The translations under genes were made by a program, and so were the position numbers. Below, piece by piece: positions 10,860-30,000 of a stretch of DNA of 64,000 nucleotides; position 1 is the stretch's first letter; each line of letters begins with the position of its first letter. The DNA is from Ridgeia piscesae (taxonomy: Eukaryota > Annelida > Polychaeta > Sabellida > Siboglinidae). The notes beneath the pieces are model-generated. The model was not told where the DNA came from. It worked only from the letters and a program-made list of their open reading frames with translations, and did no database searches. The stretch covers positions 1 to 64,000 of the forward strand of contig JAODUO010001205.1 of NCBI GenBank assembly GCA_025642075.2, given 5' to 3'.

Positions 10860-11269
10860 GGCAACGCCCCCAGACACGACCACCGCATCACGATTGGACA
10901 CTTCTTGAGTGACTCGTCGTCACGCGTGACTGCGCTGTCGGTTCTCGCTGCTGCCGCCTGGCGTCGTTGTAGGTGTAGGTGTGTTTATGCGCCGTCGTCG
11001 TGTTCGTTGGTGTGTCGGGGTGAACTGCTCATACTTCTACGTCCGTGCTAGCCTCGGCGTGTGGAGTCATCCCGAAATCGGTGTCGTTAGCGACGACGTA
11101 ATTCAGCTCCGTGAGACCCCGGCTACAGCGTCAGCGGGACACGGTGAACGTAAACGGATCTAGCTGACGAAGAAAGTTTACCAACCGGAACCTTGCCTTG
11201 CACCTGTGTGAGCGATACAGACACGACTGTGGCGTCGCCAACACTGCGGGCTACCTGATTGCTCTAGTG
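10860..11269 (+). promoter_or_regulatory. Candidate CpG-rich promoter and untranslated first exon
   Basis: The block is GC- and CpG-dense with many CGTCGT runs, and it ends in GCTCTAGTG followed by GTAAGTG, a near-perfect splice donor (GT at 11270). It has no convincing coding frame; the longest is 60 codons at 10981-11163. The downstream Ig-domain gene needs at least one upstream untranslated exon, because its first coding exon has a splice acceptor. This block is the best-looking candidate I saw, but the link across about 25 kb is inference, and it could belong to another transcript. Confidence 0.25.
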
Positions 11270-11280
11270 GTAAGTGTATT

Positions 11281-13950
11281 ATGTGCCTTAAGCAGCCAAG
11301 CAAGATGCAGCCTATTACAGCTACTTCGCCGAATCTTCGAGGAGGCCACGGTGAAATATGTCGTCGATGTATGAACCAATATATAATGCTTTCTACATCC
11401 AGGTGCTCTTGCCGCTGTCATACCAACAAGTATCGTGTGTCATGTGGAGTGATCAGTCATCACATGCACACATTTTTGTCACGCTGAACAGTGCAAGTCG
11501 AAATGACACATGACGGCATATTTTCATATATTTTTATTTTAGCCGACGTGTGTCGTCACTGACAAGACAACCAGTGACTATGATCTTCCGAAACTCTAGA
11601 CAATATGTCATTATTACATTGTATTATCATTAAGCACGCGGCACTACTTGTCGATGTGTGATCATAAATACAGTAACAGCCAAACATATACATTTGGACA
11701 TGCGTAGTCTCGTAATAATGACGTTGGAGACACCTGGCAAGTGTTTTGTCGGAATACTGCTGGTCGCTCATTCTGCTATGAACCTGTTTGCTTGTTCCTA
11801 AATGCTACGGGGAGTTTGAAATGTATACAACCAGTGGGAACACCCTATAGATGTGGTTACGACGTCGAGACTTATAACTATTGTGACGTCATATGGATGG
11901 AGTAGTTCCGCATGGCTGCATAATGTCAAAAGTAGCTACTTGCCATCAACTCGACAACATCAAAGATCAGTGTCTGTTGTGTGTGTTGCACTCCCTGTAT
12001 GTGTAGCTAACCTGGTATTACCCTCACACTTTTACTGGTATTTGCGAGATATTTGTCTTGCTATTACAGTTGAATCAGCTGATTAAAACAGTGATTAACA
12101 ACATAAGTATAAGTATTTACACTGACACAGTTTAATATGGTTTAATGGTTATTTCCATACGTATTACTTATGATCAATACAATTTAAATGGTACCGTGAT
12201 ATGGGCGGACTGGTTGTGAATACTGACGCGATAGTTATCGGTGTACTGCTTACCTTGTATGAATTGCATATGCTCCGCACGATAACCCTGGATATTATCT
12301 ATAATAGGCCCGAGGCTACGATTAACGGGTCACCGTAAAATTCCAATACACAAATCAGTTTGTCGCATTCTCTTGCCCTTTATCACACAGACTAGCATCT
12401 TCATTCGGGTGACCAGTCGGCTGTGTACGCCTGGACATCCCTGGTCACAAACATGTTCCTTCTAATTACGACCGGGATAAGACTGACCTACTATAGAGAA
12501 TCGCCGGCCTGTCGACTTGTATGGAAGTCAACAGACGCCTGCCTGGTTAACTGGCACTATTGTTCGGGTGTAACGCATTGACTGAGCCCTGCAGGACTCT
12601 AGCCCGGGGTCACGTATTCACTCGACTCTTGAAAGTCGCCTTTCAGCGGTGTCTACGGTAGTGGAATGGCGTTGATAGCACCAGATTTGCCAGTCGGTTG
12701 CGTAGACCGTATCGTGTCCCCGCTGGGCCGGTCAGCTCATTCGGCCGAGACATGATGGACAGCTTACTGTCAGCTCATAGGCATGTTAGGGACATCATTA
12801 AGGACATGCAGCGGTCACTTCGATTGACCCGAACGTATTAACTTGATATATCAGTTTTCTTTGTTGCTGTACATCCGTGTGTGTGTTAGAATAACATGTG
12901 CGTAACTCAACCCCAGAGTAGTGTACTCAGTGTGTTTAACATTAATGTGAGCAAGCAGTCGCTGTTTTGTTATAATACTATAGTGCTCAAGGCATGCCGT
13001 TAACCGTGGATAATCGACGTTCAGTCATTTGCTGATGGCCCCAGGACCCCTCGGTTTAGGAACCCATTTAGACGACTCCGGCATGACAAAAGCCTCGTCG
13101 TATACAGAATTCTACCTCTGTAGCGCAACCGGATCAGTCAACAAAGCTACTTGCGGAAGAATAAAAACAATAGAATTATAAACTGGGAAATTCATGAAAA
13201 ACACCCTCCGCAGATGACGATCGAAATCGCCAACTTAAACAATGCAATTTGCGTTTAGTTCATGTCAATGATGTAATGAAATCTGTTGGTAAATGCATGT
13301 ATTGGTTTTGGTTGTAAATGGGTTTGTTACGTCTCTGTGGTCGTCATAAACCATACCTTGATCCGGTCATGCGGTTCATTTGTCGTAATTCAGGTGTATT
13401 AAGCCAACTTCAGGCCAGACAATGGTTCACACATTTTTGTTCAATCAAATCCTAGAACAGTTTACGAATACGTCTTACCGGTCGACACGTCACGGTGAGT
13501 TTTACACAGGTACTTGATGACACAGCATGTAACGGTCTCTGGCGTATCCATGTATCTGTTCTGTTGGTAGATTCTGACATTGACAACCCGTTTGTCTTGA
13601 TGTGGCTCTGAGTTCAGTTTGTAAGGAAAAACAGAAGACACGTTAGTATTCTCTGCCATGTCTCGTGTCATTGGTGACTTCAGTCTACAGTGTTTGGTGA
13701 CGTATAGATGCGTTATGTTATGACGTCAGAAGTAATGCCTGGAGCCGGGTCACGAGGTCGACGTGACTGGAATGTCGCACAGCTATAACAAGTAAATACA
13801 CTAATCAAACTGTATATCGCACCTGTTTACCTCTCAAGAGACTTGAGTATTCGCAATCTGATTATTCAACCACATTCCTTGGCCTTCTTAAGAAAACAAA
13901 TCTTTTGGGGAAAGCATTATAGCCGGTGACATAAAAAAATGGTACGAGGG
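11281..13950. other. No gene recognised
   Basis: About 2.7 kb of CpG-containing sequence with ORFs of 77 codons or fewer and no repeats that I could define. Confidence 0.45.
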
Positions 13951-13955
13951 TTAAG

Positions 13956-14038
13956 TATGTGTGTGCATATACACACACGCGTATATACGTGCACACACAC
14001 GTACACACACGCGCGCGCTCGCGCACGTGTACACATAA
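13956..14038. repeat. Alternating purine-pyrimidine tract (Z-DNA-prone)
   Basis: GTGTGTGCATATACACACAC is a near-palindrome. It is followed by TATACGTGCACACACACG and a run of CGCGCGCGCTCGCGCACGTG. Almost every step alternates purine and pyrimidine over about 80 bases, including CG steps. Confidence 0.75.
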
Positions 14039-14836
14039 TGTTAACAAACAGACTGCTGTTTAATTGTGTATACAGAATATATCCGCTAATGCGTTTACTT
14101 ATTTTTTTTAATGGTCATAGTTAATATCCAATAATCGGCTACTACTGCTGTACACGTAGGCGCCCTGACATCGCTTGAATTGTGAGCACTTATAACGGAG
14201 TAATAGCGTTAGGACATTGCGCAATTGCACGCACCACTAGCACGCTCGAAGAAGCACAAATGGCTTGTGTAATGCGTCATTCCACTGCTGCCTTGTAACC
14301 TACATGGGCCACATTACGTAAGCGCTGGCGGGCCCACACATTGGCCGGATTCACGTCCCAACATTCGCGATTGCACTGAGCAGAGGAGGCTGGTTGTGTG
14401 ACCTTTGTTCCGGATACACATCTTATACTGTCACTACTGTCACAACGACTTGATTATAGCTGATTAATGTAACTACTGGATTAGTGAAATATGTGACACT
14501 AGGCCTACCACTAATGCACATGTTTAGTGCGTCGGTTGGGTAATGCACCATCTTGTGGTTAAACTAAGTTAGTTTATATATTAACACTGATTTAAGATGT
14601 CTCAACAGTAAGCAAAGTTGACCAAAGCAAAAACTAAACATGGCGACCGCACAAACTTGATGCGTCACAATTAGCCTAATCAACTTGCGGCATTTATCAT
14701 CGGGAACCAACAACTAACAAAATTAACATCAACTCTCGTCACGAAGTGTCACAATTCAGCTGCTTCGACACGAGAATGTGAGACTTACACAGGGTGAGAC
14801 TAAGGATAAGTGTACACATGGAGTATCGTGAATCAT
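14039..14836. other. No gene recognised
   Basis: About 800 bp of unassigned sequence without a notable ORF or repeat. Confidence 0.4.
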
Positions 14837-14984
14837 TGTAAGATATCACCTGTGTGATATCATCAGTTGGCTGAGTATTCTCTTCAATCTATGTATTTTG
14901 TGAACATCTTGTAAGATATCACATGTACACGATATCATCAGTTGGTTGAGTATTCTCTTCAATCTATGTATTTTGTGAACATCT
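14837..14984. repeat. Tandem duplication of a 73-75-bp unit with an internal palindrome
   Basis: Units 14837-14909 and 14910-14984 share TGTAAGATATCAC at the start and the stretch from GATATCATCAGTTGG to TTTTGTGAACATCT at the end. They differ mainly in the loop between two arms of a hairpin (GATATCAC..GTGATATC in unit 1, GATATCAC..ACGATATC in unit 2). Confidence 0.9.
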
Positions 14985-15480
14985 TCTAGCAGAAGTTAAG
15001 TCAAGTCACCAATATCGAGATTCCCACAGTAAAATGTAAAATAAAGCTACCTTAAAATCTACAGTGAATACATAAAATAATAAAGACAATCTATAAAACA
15101 AATCTGACACAATCAACCTCCAGGCGACGGTTCGCATTGGTATATTGAGGGTAATTCGCTCTACATAAGGCCTCGGGCTCAGGCAATGGTCGAAGGATAT
15201 CAACATGGTCATACTCGGATTACAAAATGTATGGCTCACCTTCAACGTTCTATTAAACTAGTACCCTTCCCCCACCGACGTGGATGAGTAAATGTGTGTT
15301 ATAGTCATATTTACAATCGCCAGTGTGCATGAGGACATGCTCTGACAAATTGGGAACTGAACTCAAACATTCGTTACATGTCGTGAGGATCACTGTGGTG
15401 CACAGGTACAAATTAAAATGTGTTGACATGCCAAAAAACTTGGAAGGAAGCTTGTCCAATTGTGCCATACATCTAACTGC
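14985..15480. other. No gene recognised
   Basis: About 500 bp of unassigned sequence between two tandem-repeat blocks. The minus-strand ORF at 15006-15245 is of chance length and has no known motif. Confidence 0.4.
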
Positions 15481-15721
15481 AATGCAATGCAATGCAATGC
15501 AATGCAATGCAATGCAATGCAATGCAATGCAATGCAATGCAATGCAATGCAATGCAATGCAATGCAATGCAATGCAATGCAATGCAGTGCAGCAGTGCAG
15601 TGCAACGCAGTGCAACGCAGTGCAACGCAGTGCAACGCAGTGCAACGCAGTGCAACGCAGTGCAACGCAGTGCAGTTCGGGCGGTTCGGTACAATATACA
15701 CACGCACGCACACGCACACAC

Positions 15722-15760
<39 letters not shown>
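15481..15760. repeat. Compound array: (AATGC)21, then 10-bp units, then (AC)n
   Basis: AATGC repeats perfectly from 15481 to 15585. After a short junction, TGCAACGCAG repeats seven times (15601-15670). After about 25 bases of unique sequence, an (AC)n tract with ACGC interruptions runs to about 15760. The unit is pentameric or decameric, so several frames on both strands stay open; these are not genes. Confidence 0.95.
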
Positions 15761-16478
<718 letters not shown>

Positions 16479-16481
<3 letters not shown>

Positions 16482-18237
16482 AACTTCTAAAATAGTGGGC
16501 GTAATATGAAAGATCATCGTATAGCTAATAACAAGAACACCGTTTATAACGTTACACATATTCAATACAATTTGTTATGCCTCGTGTTTTGTATCTTTCA
16601 ATTATAATTACTGATTTCCTGATGATAAAAATAGAGCTGCCACATACATTGCGTGACTGTATAGAGTACTATTTATTTATCATAAATAAAATCCTACAGA
16701 AAAATATCGATCATAGGTCCGATCTTTATTAAACAATTTAATTGCCAAAGTACCCGAGTGTTGTTCTTGTTGTTTCAAACATATTCTCAGCATATTTTTT
16801 CCGCTGGGGATACATTCAATACAAGTATCTAAACTTCTTGTGTATTCCTGTATAAGGCACAGTAAGTCATGTTATGGCAGGCGCGGAATGTACTGTCTGT
16901 TGAATGTGTGTTTGAATAAAACGTATTGAATTTAATATGTGGAATATCCGCTTGTTATGTCACTTCGTACAAGACGATAGTATGCTGTTCCAATACGTTA
17001 TGTTTTGTCTGTCATGGTTGAAATGTTAGACGGTGACGTGTTCATCGAGTATAATTTAGAAAAAATTTTTTTAGCCGTATGTCAGCAAGACGAATATGAC
17101 AACCGTGTGAAAACATAAACATTCAACGCGGGTGGTTTGTAAAAATATAACACAAGCTCGTTTGTTTAAGTTAGACATGACACCAGACATGGCATATGGT
17201 TGCGGTCACAACTTGCACATTTGGAAGGCTCTGCTTGTGCATTTTCCAAAAGGTCACCACACGGAATGTCTATATACGGACCAACCTCATACAGTCCTCA
17301 CCAACACTGTCTGCGTCAACCTGAGTCCTGTCACATTCATCAATTATGGTCTGTGTCTCTAGCGGTCAACGTCACAATGCTGACGATTTATTGCTGAATA
17401 AACGAAGCTGATACTGTATCAGTGGCGGGGAGATGGTAAACACCGCCCGACATATGTAAACAAGCTGCCAAAACAATCCAAATGCCGCGGTATAAACAAC
17501 CGTGTTCGTTCGAATGCTTCACTTCTGTCGGTCGGCTTGGCAGAAAACTGGCACAACTTAAAATGATAACTAATAAAGTTAAACGTGACGTTTCCACAAG
17601 TGTCAGTACGACTAAACGGTAGTGATGAAATGATGTGCATAGTTGTATTGTCGCGATACTATTGTATAACAGTATGTACTATAACCCGTTAGTGTCCAAT
17701 TTGACGTTTAACGTTCCAGTATCCATATACGGCAGCAACACTAAAGTTTCTATCTAGTAACGGTGGCTAGCTTTCTTTTTACTGGTGCTGTGATTTAAAA
17801 TCGTGTTTGCTGACAGGTACTTTTTTAAGCAAATTATTTGCAGCATAAGTATAACCTGGTGTGAAAACATGCCTTGTTTTTCTTATAAATGTGCGAAAAG
17901 AAATATACTTACGAGATTCGCACTTAGCGGTGTACGACAAGAACAGCGGAGATACCATCACGCCAGGTCAAAGATCAGTCTAAATTTGGCGGGTAGTCAT
18001 CTCCGGTTGTTCATAGCCATTATTAAATCTTCCAGTGGTGGATATGAGACTTTTTCTTAAACGGGTCTTTTGTCAAAATGCTGTCTTTTGGAAAGCCAGT
18101 TTTTGTTGTGAAATTACCCCTGGGGCAACTACAAAGACCCCGTGAGTAGCACTTGCTGGCAGTCACGCTGGCTGCAACAATTGGGATTGTTATCGTGTAA
18201 CTACACACCAACATTTTTGGAAGTCAAGATGCAGCTT
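16479..18237. other. No gene recognised
   Basis: AT-rich to mixed sequence with ORFs of 85 codons or fewer. No domain, RNA gene or repeat could be defined. Confidence 0.4.
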
Positions 18238-18475
18238 CTCTGTCGTAGTCTTAACTTCTTTTGTCGCCGCTGGAGCCGTTGTTGTTTCGTCTTCAGGAGC
18301 AGTTGTTGCTGATGCAGTTGTTGTTGGGTCTTCACGAACTGTTGTTGATAAAAGCCGTTGTTGTTACGTCTTCATGATCTATTGTTGCTGAGCCGTTGTT
18401 CTTGCGAATTCACGAGCTGTTGTTGTTGTTGAAGCCATTGTTGGTGTTGCGTATTCACCAGCTGTTTTGTTTAAT
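18238..18475 (-). repeat. Degenerate Thr-rich coding-like repeat (TTG/CAA-rich)
   Basis: An imperfect unit of roughly 45-50 bp (GCCGTTGTTGTT, then TCTTCA, then GAGC.GTTGTTG) recurs about four to five times. Read on the minus strand, it gives a mucin-like threonine run such as TTTASATTAPEDETTTAPAA. Single-base shifts and stops break the frame between units. It may be a decayed piece of a low-complexity exon or only a degenerate minisatellite. Confidence 0.5.
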
Positions 18476-24080
<5,605 letters not shown>

Positions 24081-27000
24081 GTAAAATGCATTTAATCAAG
24101 TTCTACAATGTTTAATCCGCCCGAGTGCTTAGCGCTTTGAGACTTTATCTCGACCTCTTGGAAGTATCTCAATAACTTTGATTACTCTCAATAAGTCAAC
24201 TATCGATAATAACGATTAATTACAGCAGTCTATATTATATCATATTATATTATATTCATGGGCGGTGTCCACAACCGAGAACCATAGTCCATTTGAGTTA
24301 TTTATAAGGAGTGCGGAGACGGATGACAGCTACAAGGTGTCGAGGTCACGGCGGATCAGTCGTGTGTAAACCACTCAGCGAAGGTGTTGGCCATTCAACG
24401 GTGCAAATGTGGTTAAATCGGATTATGAGTCGAGTGTTAGTTCTTTACCAGAATCAACCCATGAATGTACTATCACTGAACATTAGGCACTATCTTCGGT
24501 GGAACGCTTACTTCGATGACGTAACTGGCGCTGTGGGAGAGAGGGGTGCATTAAACACTCCACAGCTAGCTATTATGGTTGTGAATGTGGTCGCATGATA
24601 TTCATATCACCCCGGGGGTAAGCCAAAAACGGTGCCTGCACTTTGCTTGATCTCGGACCGCTGCAGTCGGTACGTGACGCGGCGAACTTTCGATACGACC
24701 CCGCTACGTCAGGCCGCGTCATCGCCTCCGTCCCGCGGCCGATTAGCACGGTACGGTCGGTGACAGACGTAGACACGACGGGTGTGGTGACGGGCGACTT
24801 TCGACTACTTTCGACGTTGGAGACGGTTGTGTGCTAGTAGCTCCCGATCGACCATCACAGGATTGTTCTGTTTGACGAGTGGAGCGAGTTTCGTCCAGTT
24901 GTTTCGCGCCGGATTGAACAGGTAGGCCGATGTCGTCTGCTTCCCCGCGGTCATAAGCATAGCGACGCCGCTCGGTGTGTTTACTCCGGCCCCTGCAACG
25001 CCAGCCGACGTCTGTCTGGCTAGCCCTGGTCACAGGAGGGCACGGAAAGCCGGATGGTTTCGCTTGACGAAACGGGGTGTCTCGTCTGTGTAGATGCGAC
25101 TGAGGGGAGTTTGGGCGGGTCTGGTGTGTGTGGCGGGAGACAGTGCTCAAAGCCACGCGTATCGCTTACCGTTAGGCGTTACGAGCGGACCATTGTGCGC
25201 GTTTCCGCCGTGGAATACACACAGGCCGGTCGGTTTGACTCGTGCAGTTGCCCCGGGGGCTGCGTGTCACCCATTTAGCCGTTTTATGATCGATACGATG
25301 TCAGTAAGGTCACGTCTGATGTCAAAGGTAGGATTTAGATGGACAACACCGTCAATATAATGGAGAACCAGATCGAGCACTGGGGTATGTGCTCTAGTGT
25401 AACTGTGAAAGAGACCTGTACATCTTTCCGGATACGTGTACGACACGAGACTACACATAGCATTAATCACCCCACAGTCTAGCCCGGGACGACGCACTGG
25501 CAGTGTTTGTTTAAACAAACCCAAATGTGTTCTATGCATAGGGGCCTAATCACTAATCGACAAGTCTAATGTTGATATTTTTGTCGGATAATAGCTCGCC
25601 GACCTCTGTGTCAACACTCATTCATCGTCATTACTGTAGCTAAACGCTGGGATGGCAGACTCATTTTTATATGGTAATATGGTTGACTGTCATCGATGGT
25701 TGACTCTTGCGTCGGACTGACTGTGTCTATTCTCCTAACCAGGTTGTCATCCTATAGTTAAAATATGCCCAGTCATCCGCCCAACGGACCATCGGTGTTG
25801 TCCCTACTGCTAGTACTAGGGCCTGCCCGCTGGTCGAGAGACCGGTTTCGCGTGACTGCCAGAGCAAGATGAATGAGCGTATTATTTCTTACATAAATTA
25901 TGTCTCTGTATCGGCATACCCAAAGCGTGGCGAAAAACGAAGCTACTTTTTTCACATAGTGACAGCGAAGTACGACCCATTCTTTGAAAAGATGGTGTCT
26001 TTGGCTTGACCCAAGCGCCATTCTCCTTGTGAGAATTTGACAGTTATCCACCAGTAACGACACGCTCTATACATGTATGTATTATACCCAAAGCTCGGTG
26101 TAGTAATAGACTATACCATATGTTGCCTTGTTGCGCAGCCTCACCGAGCTGCACTGTGAAGCACACCACAGCGCAATTGCACGGCACCAATCCTCTCTGG
26201 CGGCTCGAATTAATGAGATTGTAATGCGTTGAAGAAGTCCTGACTGCTTGCCATTTTCGTGTCGTACGCTGTTTTGTTCGCTAATAAGGGATTAGTCCGT
26301 GTAATCTCTTTTGATCCCATCGGCCGCAGCTCAGATCGCCGACAGAGATTCGGTGCAGGTCTTTGTGAGCGGCGCCATTGATCCTACGCACAATTGTTCG
26401 TCCGTGCAATCAAGTTGTGGTCACGGTCGAGTGCCCGGGCAGACGGTGTTCTCACTCGACGAATTATCCTGACAATGACGTATTTACACTCGTTATAACA
26501 ACGCGTTGAGTGAGAGAACCACGTGGTCGTCCAATACGTATCCTCTGAACAAGTACAAAGTATAAACCATCATCTGGCAGGTCTCAAACACTTTCTCAAA
26601 TGCTCGCGTCACCTCTGGTTATACCACACCTCGTTAGGCAGATGCAGCCTAAGAGAAGCAGTGCTGTAGTCGGTCGTATCTATAGGCGCCAAGTAGCCTA
26701 ACAAGAAGGGCTTTATATTGACACGTGCACAGTTGTAACAGTGCAGGCGCCCTGGTGTCACGCATCCCTTCGAGACAATAACAATCGCACTTAACCCGAC
26801 ATTTACTCGAGGCTTTTAGCATGGCCGCATTCCGACGGTCACTGACAGCGGGAGAAAAACGACGCTGAAGTGACGAGCAATCGTGTCGTTGTCTATGTCG
26901 TCCGTCGCAACTCTATAGCGTGCCGGAGTGCGACTGAATGACGCTGTAAGGCTCGAAGGGTGGCCGAGGCGCGGCTGGCTGCCTCCATAGACGAGTCGTC

Positions 27001-30000
27001 AACACTGACATGTACGTCAGGGAGGCCGTCGGCGTGGCGACCATCGCCTCTCTCCGCCCGACAGACGGCCCAGCGGGCAGCCTCGGCCGCAGGAATGCCG
27101 CTCAAAGGACCAAAGGTTGCATCACGCGTTTACATTTGTGCAAGAACTGTTTCTCCATTGTCCTTGACATTCCCGTGAAGTTTGCAACAGAATAGCTCAC
27201 TGGGATGGGCATTTAAGTCCCGGTTGAGACACCGTTTTGGGAAACTCGGTGTCATATGTGTAGGGTAGTGTAAATGTGTGCCTTAAATTAAAGCTCTTTT
27301 TTTATTAAACTTGTGTTGGCAACAAAGGTGACTACGGTTCAGTAACGTTTTACAAAAATATTATAGACTTTTAAGTGCAACTAGCTTTACCCTTTTACCA
27401 GCTTTGGTAGAGTGTCTTACGACATGGTACACGTGCTCTTCCCACACTACCCCGTATAGCGGCCTGACGTCGCCAAGGCGATGGGCTTATGTTGATCCAA
27501 TTACGTTAGTGCATTATGACGTCATCTATGAGCCGACTATGCCGTGACGGTGTCTTTAAGAGTCAGCCTTGACGTGACAATGCTGCAGCCAAGCACTTGA
27601 GTATAAATCGTTTATTGGATGATATCTGGACTATGCAGCAAGTTTGCATATAGTCGCAAACCCAACACACACAAGCTTACCAGTTAATGTTTGAGGTTTT
27701 TAGTATAAAAGGTCTACAATACTTTTTGTAACGTCAAATATCAACTGGGTGGAACTAAATTCAACTAATATTGTGCACACTGTGTCAACACGTTTGTAAA
27801 GTATGGCTTCTAATAACCGTGTTTTGTCAGCTTTAATACTTCAACGTTGGTTGAGCTAGTAATTTGATTACACACAAACCTTGTATATAATATATACCTA
27901 GTATATAATATAATAATATATAACCTAGCATATAATATTAACGTCGACTGGTGTTTGATACTTATGACAAAGTACACATTCTAGTTGCTGTTGGAAACGT
28001 TCCTGGTTATCGAAATAAACCGATACTGTCACACGCTGCACAGAAACTCTATCGTTTAATACGCCGAAGCAAACCCCCATCTCGATGCGGAATTACGGTC
28101 CCTGACGCTCTGTATCGTCTGACGCGTAAAAAGTACGTTTATTGCATCGCCGACGATGTCGCTTGCGCAAACAACGTAATGCAATATACCGTTCACAGAC
28201 GTAATCCTGGTAGCGAGCGTCGCCAATGGACGGTAATTTACGCCAACATTCCAGTGAGCCGATATTCGTTCTACGAGCAATTGTGTCAACTAATCGGTTC
28301 CCAGAACAAAATTCGCCCAATTTGTTCGAAACTCCGATTACTGCAATTGATGAACAAAGAGCTGAATGTGTTACGGTGTTCCGGCCAGTTTCAGTCGTTG
28401 ATGAGTTCACAGTCAAACAAAGGTAGCTCAGGAAATCATGCGCCCCACAATACACACTGACACGATGATTGTACGTTGTAGCAGTGTCCGATGAATTAAT
28501 GACAGTGAGACACCGTACAGCTGTACCCGGACTGCACTGACAAACATTAATGTGTCAAAGCACTTCGTCATAGCCATGCGCGAAACATGTGTTGTGACAG
28601 AGTAAATGTGTGATCACGTAACTCAGTCATGGCGAACCCCGTGATGGTTACACAAACAGTCACGCGAGTGTTATAACAATTTTAATAAACTCTAATCACG
28701 AAACAATCTACTCTGACCAGAACAATCAATTCTGATTAGTGTTTTAGTATAGCGCTTGCATTGAATGCATGCGTGAAAGAAAGTCGACCCGATTACAGGG
28801 AAAGTCTCCTATCACAAGTCGGTAGAACCACCCGCGTACAGTGAGTGGACAGCTTATCTAGAGGCGACTACCTGGACAAAGTCTCGCTGTTGTTATCATA
28901 AACTCACATTATACAATGTCAACAGTATCCGTTCTCAAATCTCGACTGGCCAAACATTTAATTACGTCTGGTGGCTTTTCATTTCCATTTTCGTATGAAT
29001 AATAAAGTACATTCGACTGATTGGTTCGTTGGTGGATTGATTGGTTGATTGAATTAAGCACACTTTATAATGTAATATAATATAATAATTTTATAATCGC
29101 CATCTAGCTGTACAACAAGGTCAATGTACATAAACAGATAACGGTCAACAGTGTCTCAAATACTGGTATCTATTAAGGCTCAAAGTAAATCAACTAATAT
29201 GTTAAGAACATAACATTTATCTATTATCTGTGTGAAACATAACATGATTTTAATACTAAAAACAACTGCGACTGTGTTCGTGTGGGTGGCAGTTCAGTTA
29301 GGACGAGTGCGACACTGGGGTTGTGAGCATGCGACGGGCAGGGGGCTAGGGACAGTAGGGTGACATCGTCATTAGTGCATCGGACTTTCAGTCGAGACAC
29401 TCCGGGTTCAAATGCACTTGTAGTCGTTTCGAACCTTCACAACTATTGGACACTGTACTGTTACATAAGTACGCCTACTGTGATTCTTCAAAACCGAGGG
29501 TTATTTTACTATCGTACAAAAGTTGCATGTGGTAATTATTACATTTGCGTGTAAATTGTGTAGCTCATATGACGTTAGGTAAAGGGTATTTTCACATGAC
29601 TCTGAGTGTCCATTCTGCGTGTTCCGGGAGAGCTCATGTCTATAATGCGATAGTGTATGTTTAATGCGTTTCTTTCACACGAATTTCGATGTTGACTGCG
29701 CATTTAGGATGGCACATTAGTCAATTACACTGCAAAAACTCCGCAACACCTCGTAGTGGGTGTTCGGTGTCTCAACTGGGAACTTATATGATTGTGTGGT
29801 GGTCGATAGCACTCTGTGCATCACAATTCGAACCCGGACGCGACCGGAACCGGAATTGATCTAAGTGACGCAGACGACAAGTGTGGTCTGTTTCCCGGGG
29901 TTCCTTACCGTCGTTGTCGCTGTTAAATCCCGTATCACCGTAACCTCTCGCGCCCCGCCTCCAGCTGTGCGCGATTAGCGAGACAGTGGGATTGCATTAT

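Noticed and set aside
24743..25156. 137-codon minus-strand ORF in a CpG-dense block
   Set aside because: High GC lowers stop frequency. The peptide is Arg/Ser/Pro/Thr-rich without a domain, and ORFs lie on the opposite strand.
27951..28460. 169-codon plus-strand ORF
   Set aside because: One or two ORFs of this length are expected by chance in 128 kb of double-strand sequence. There is no recognisable motif, overlapping ORFs exist on the other strand, and I saw no promoter or splice context.
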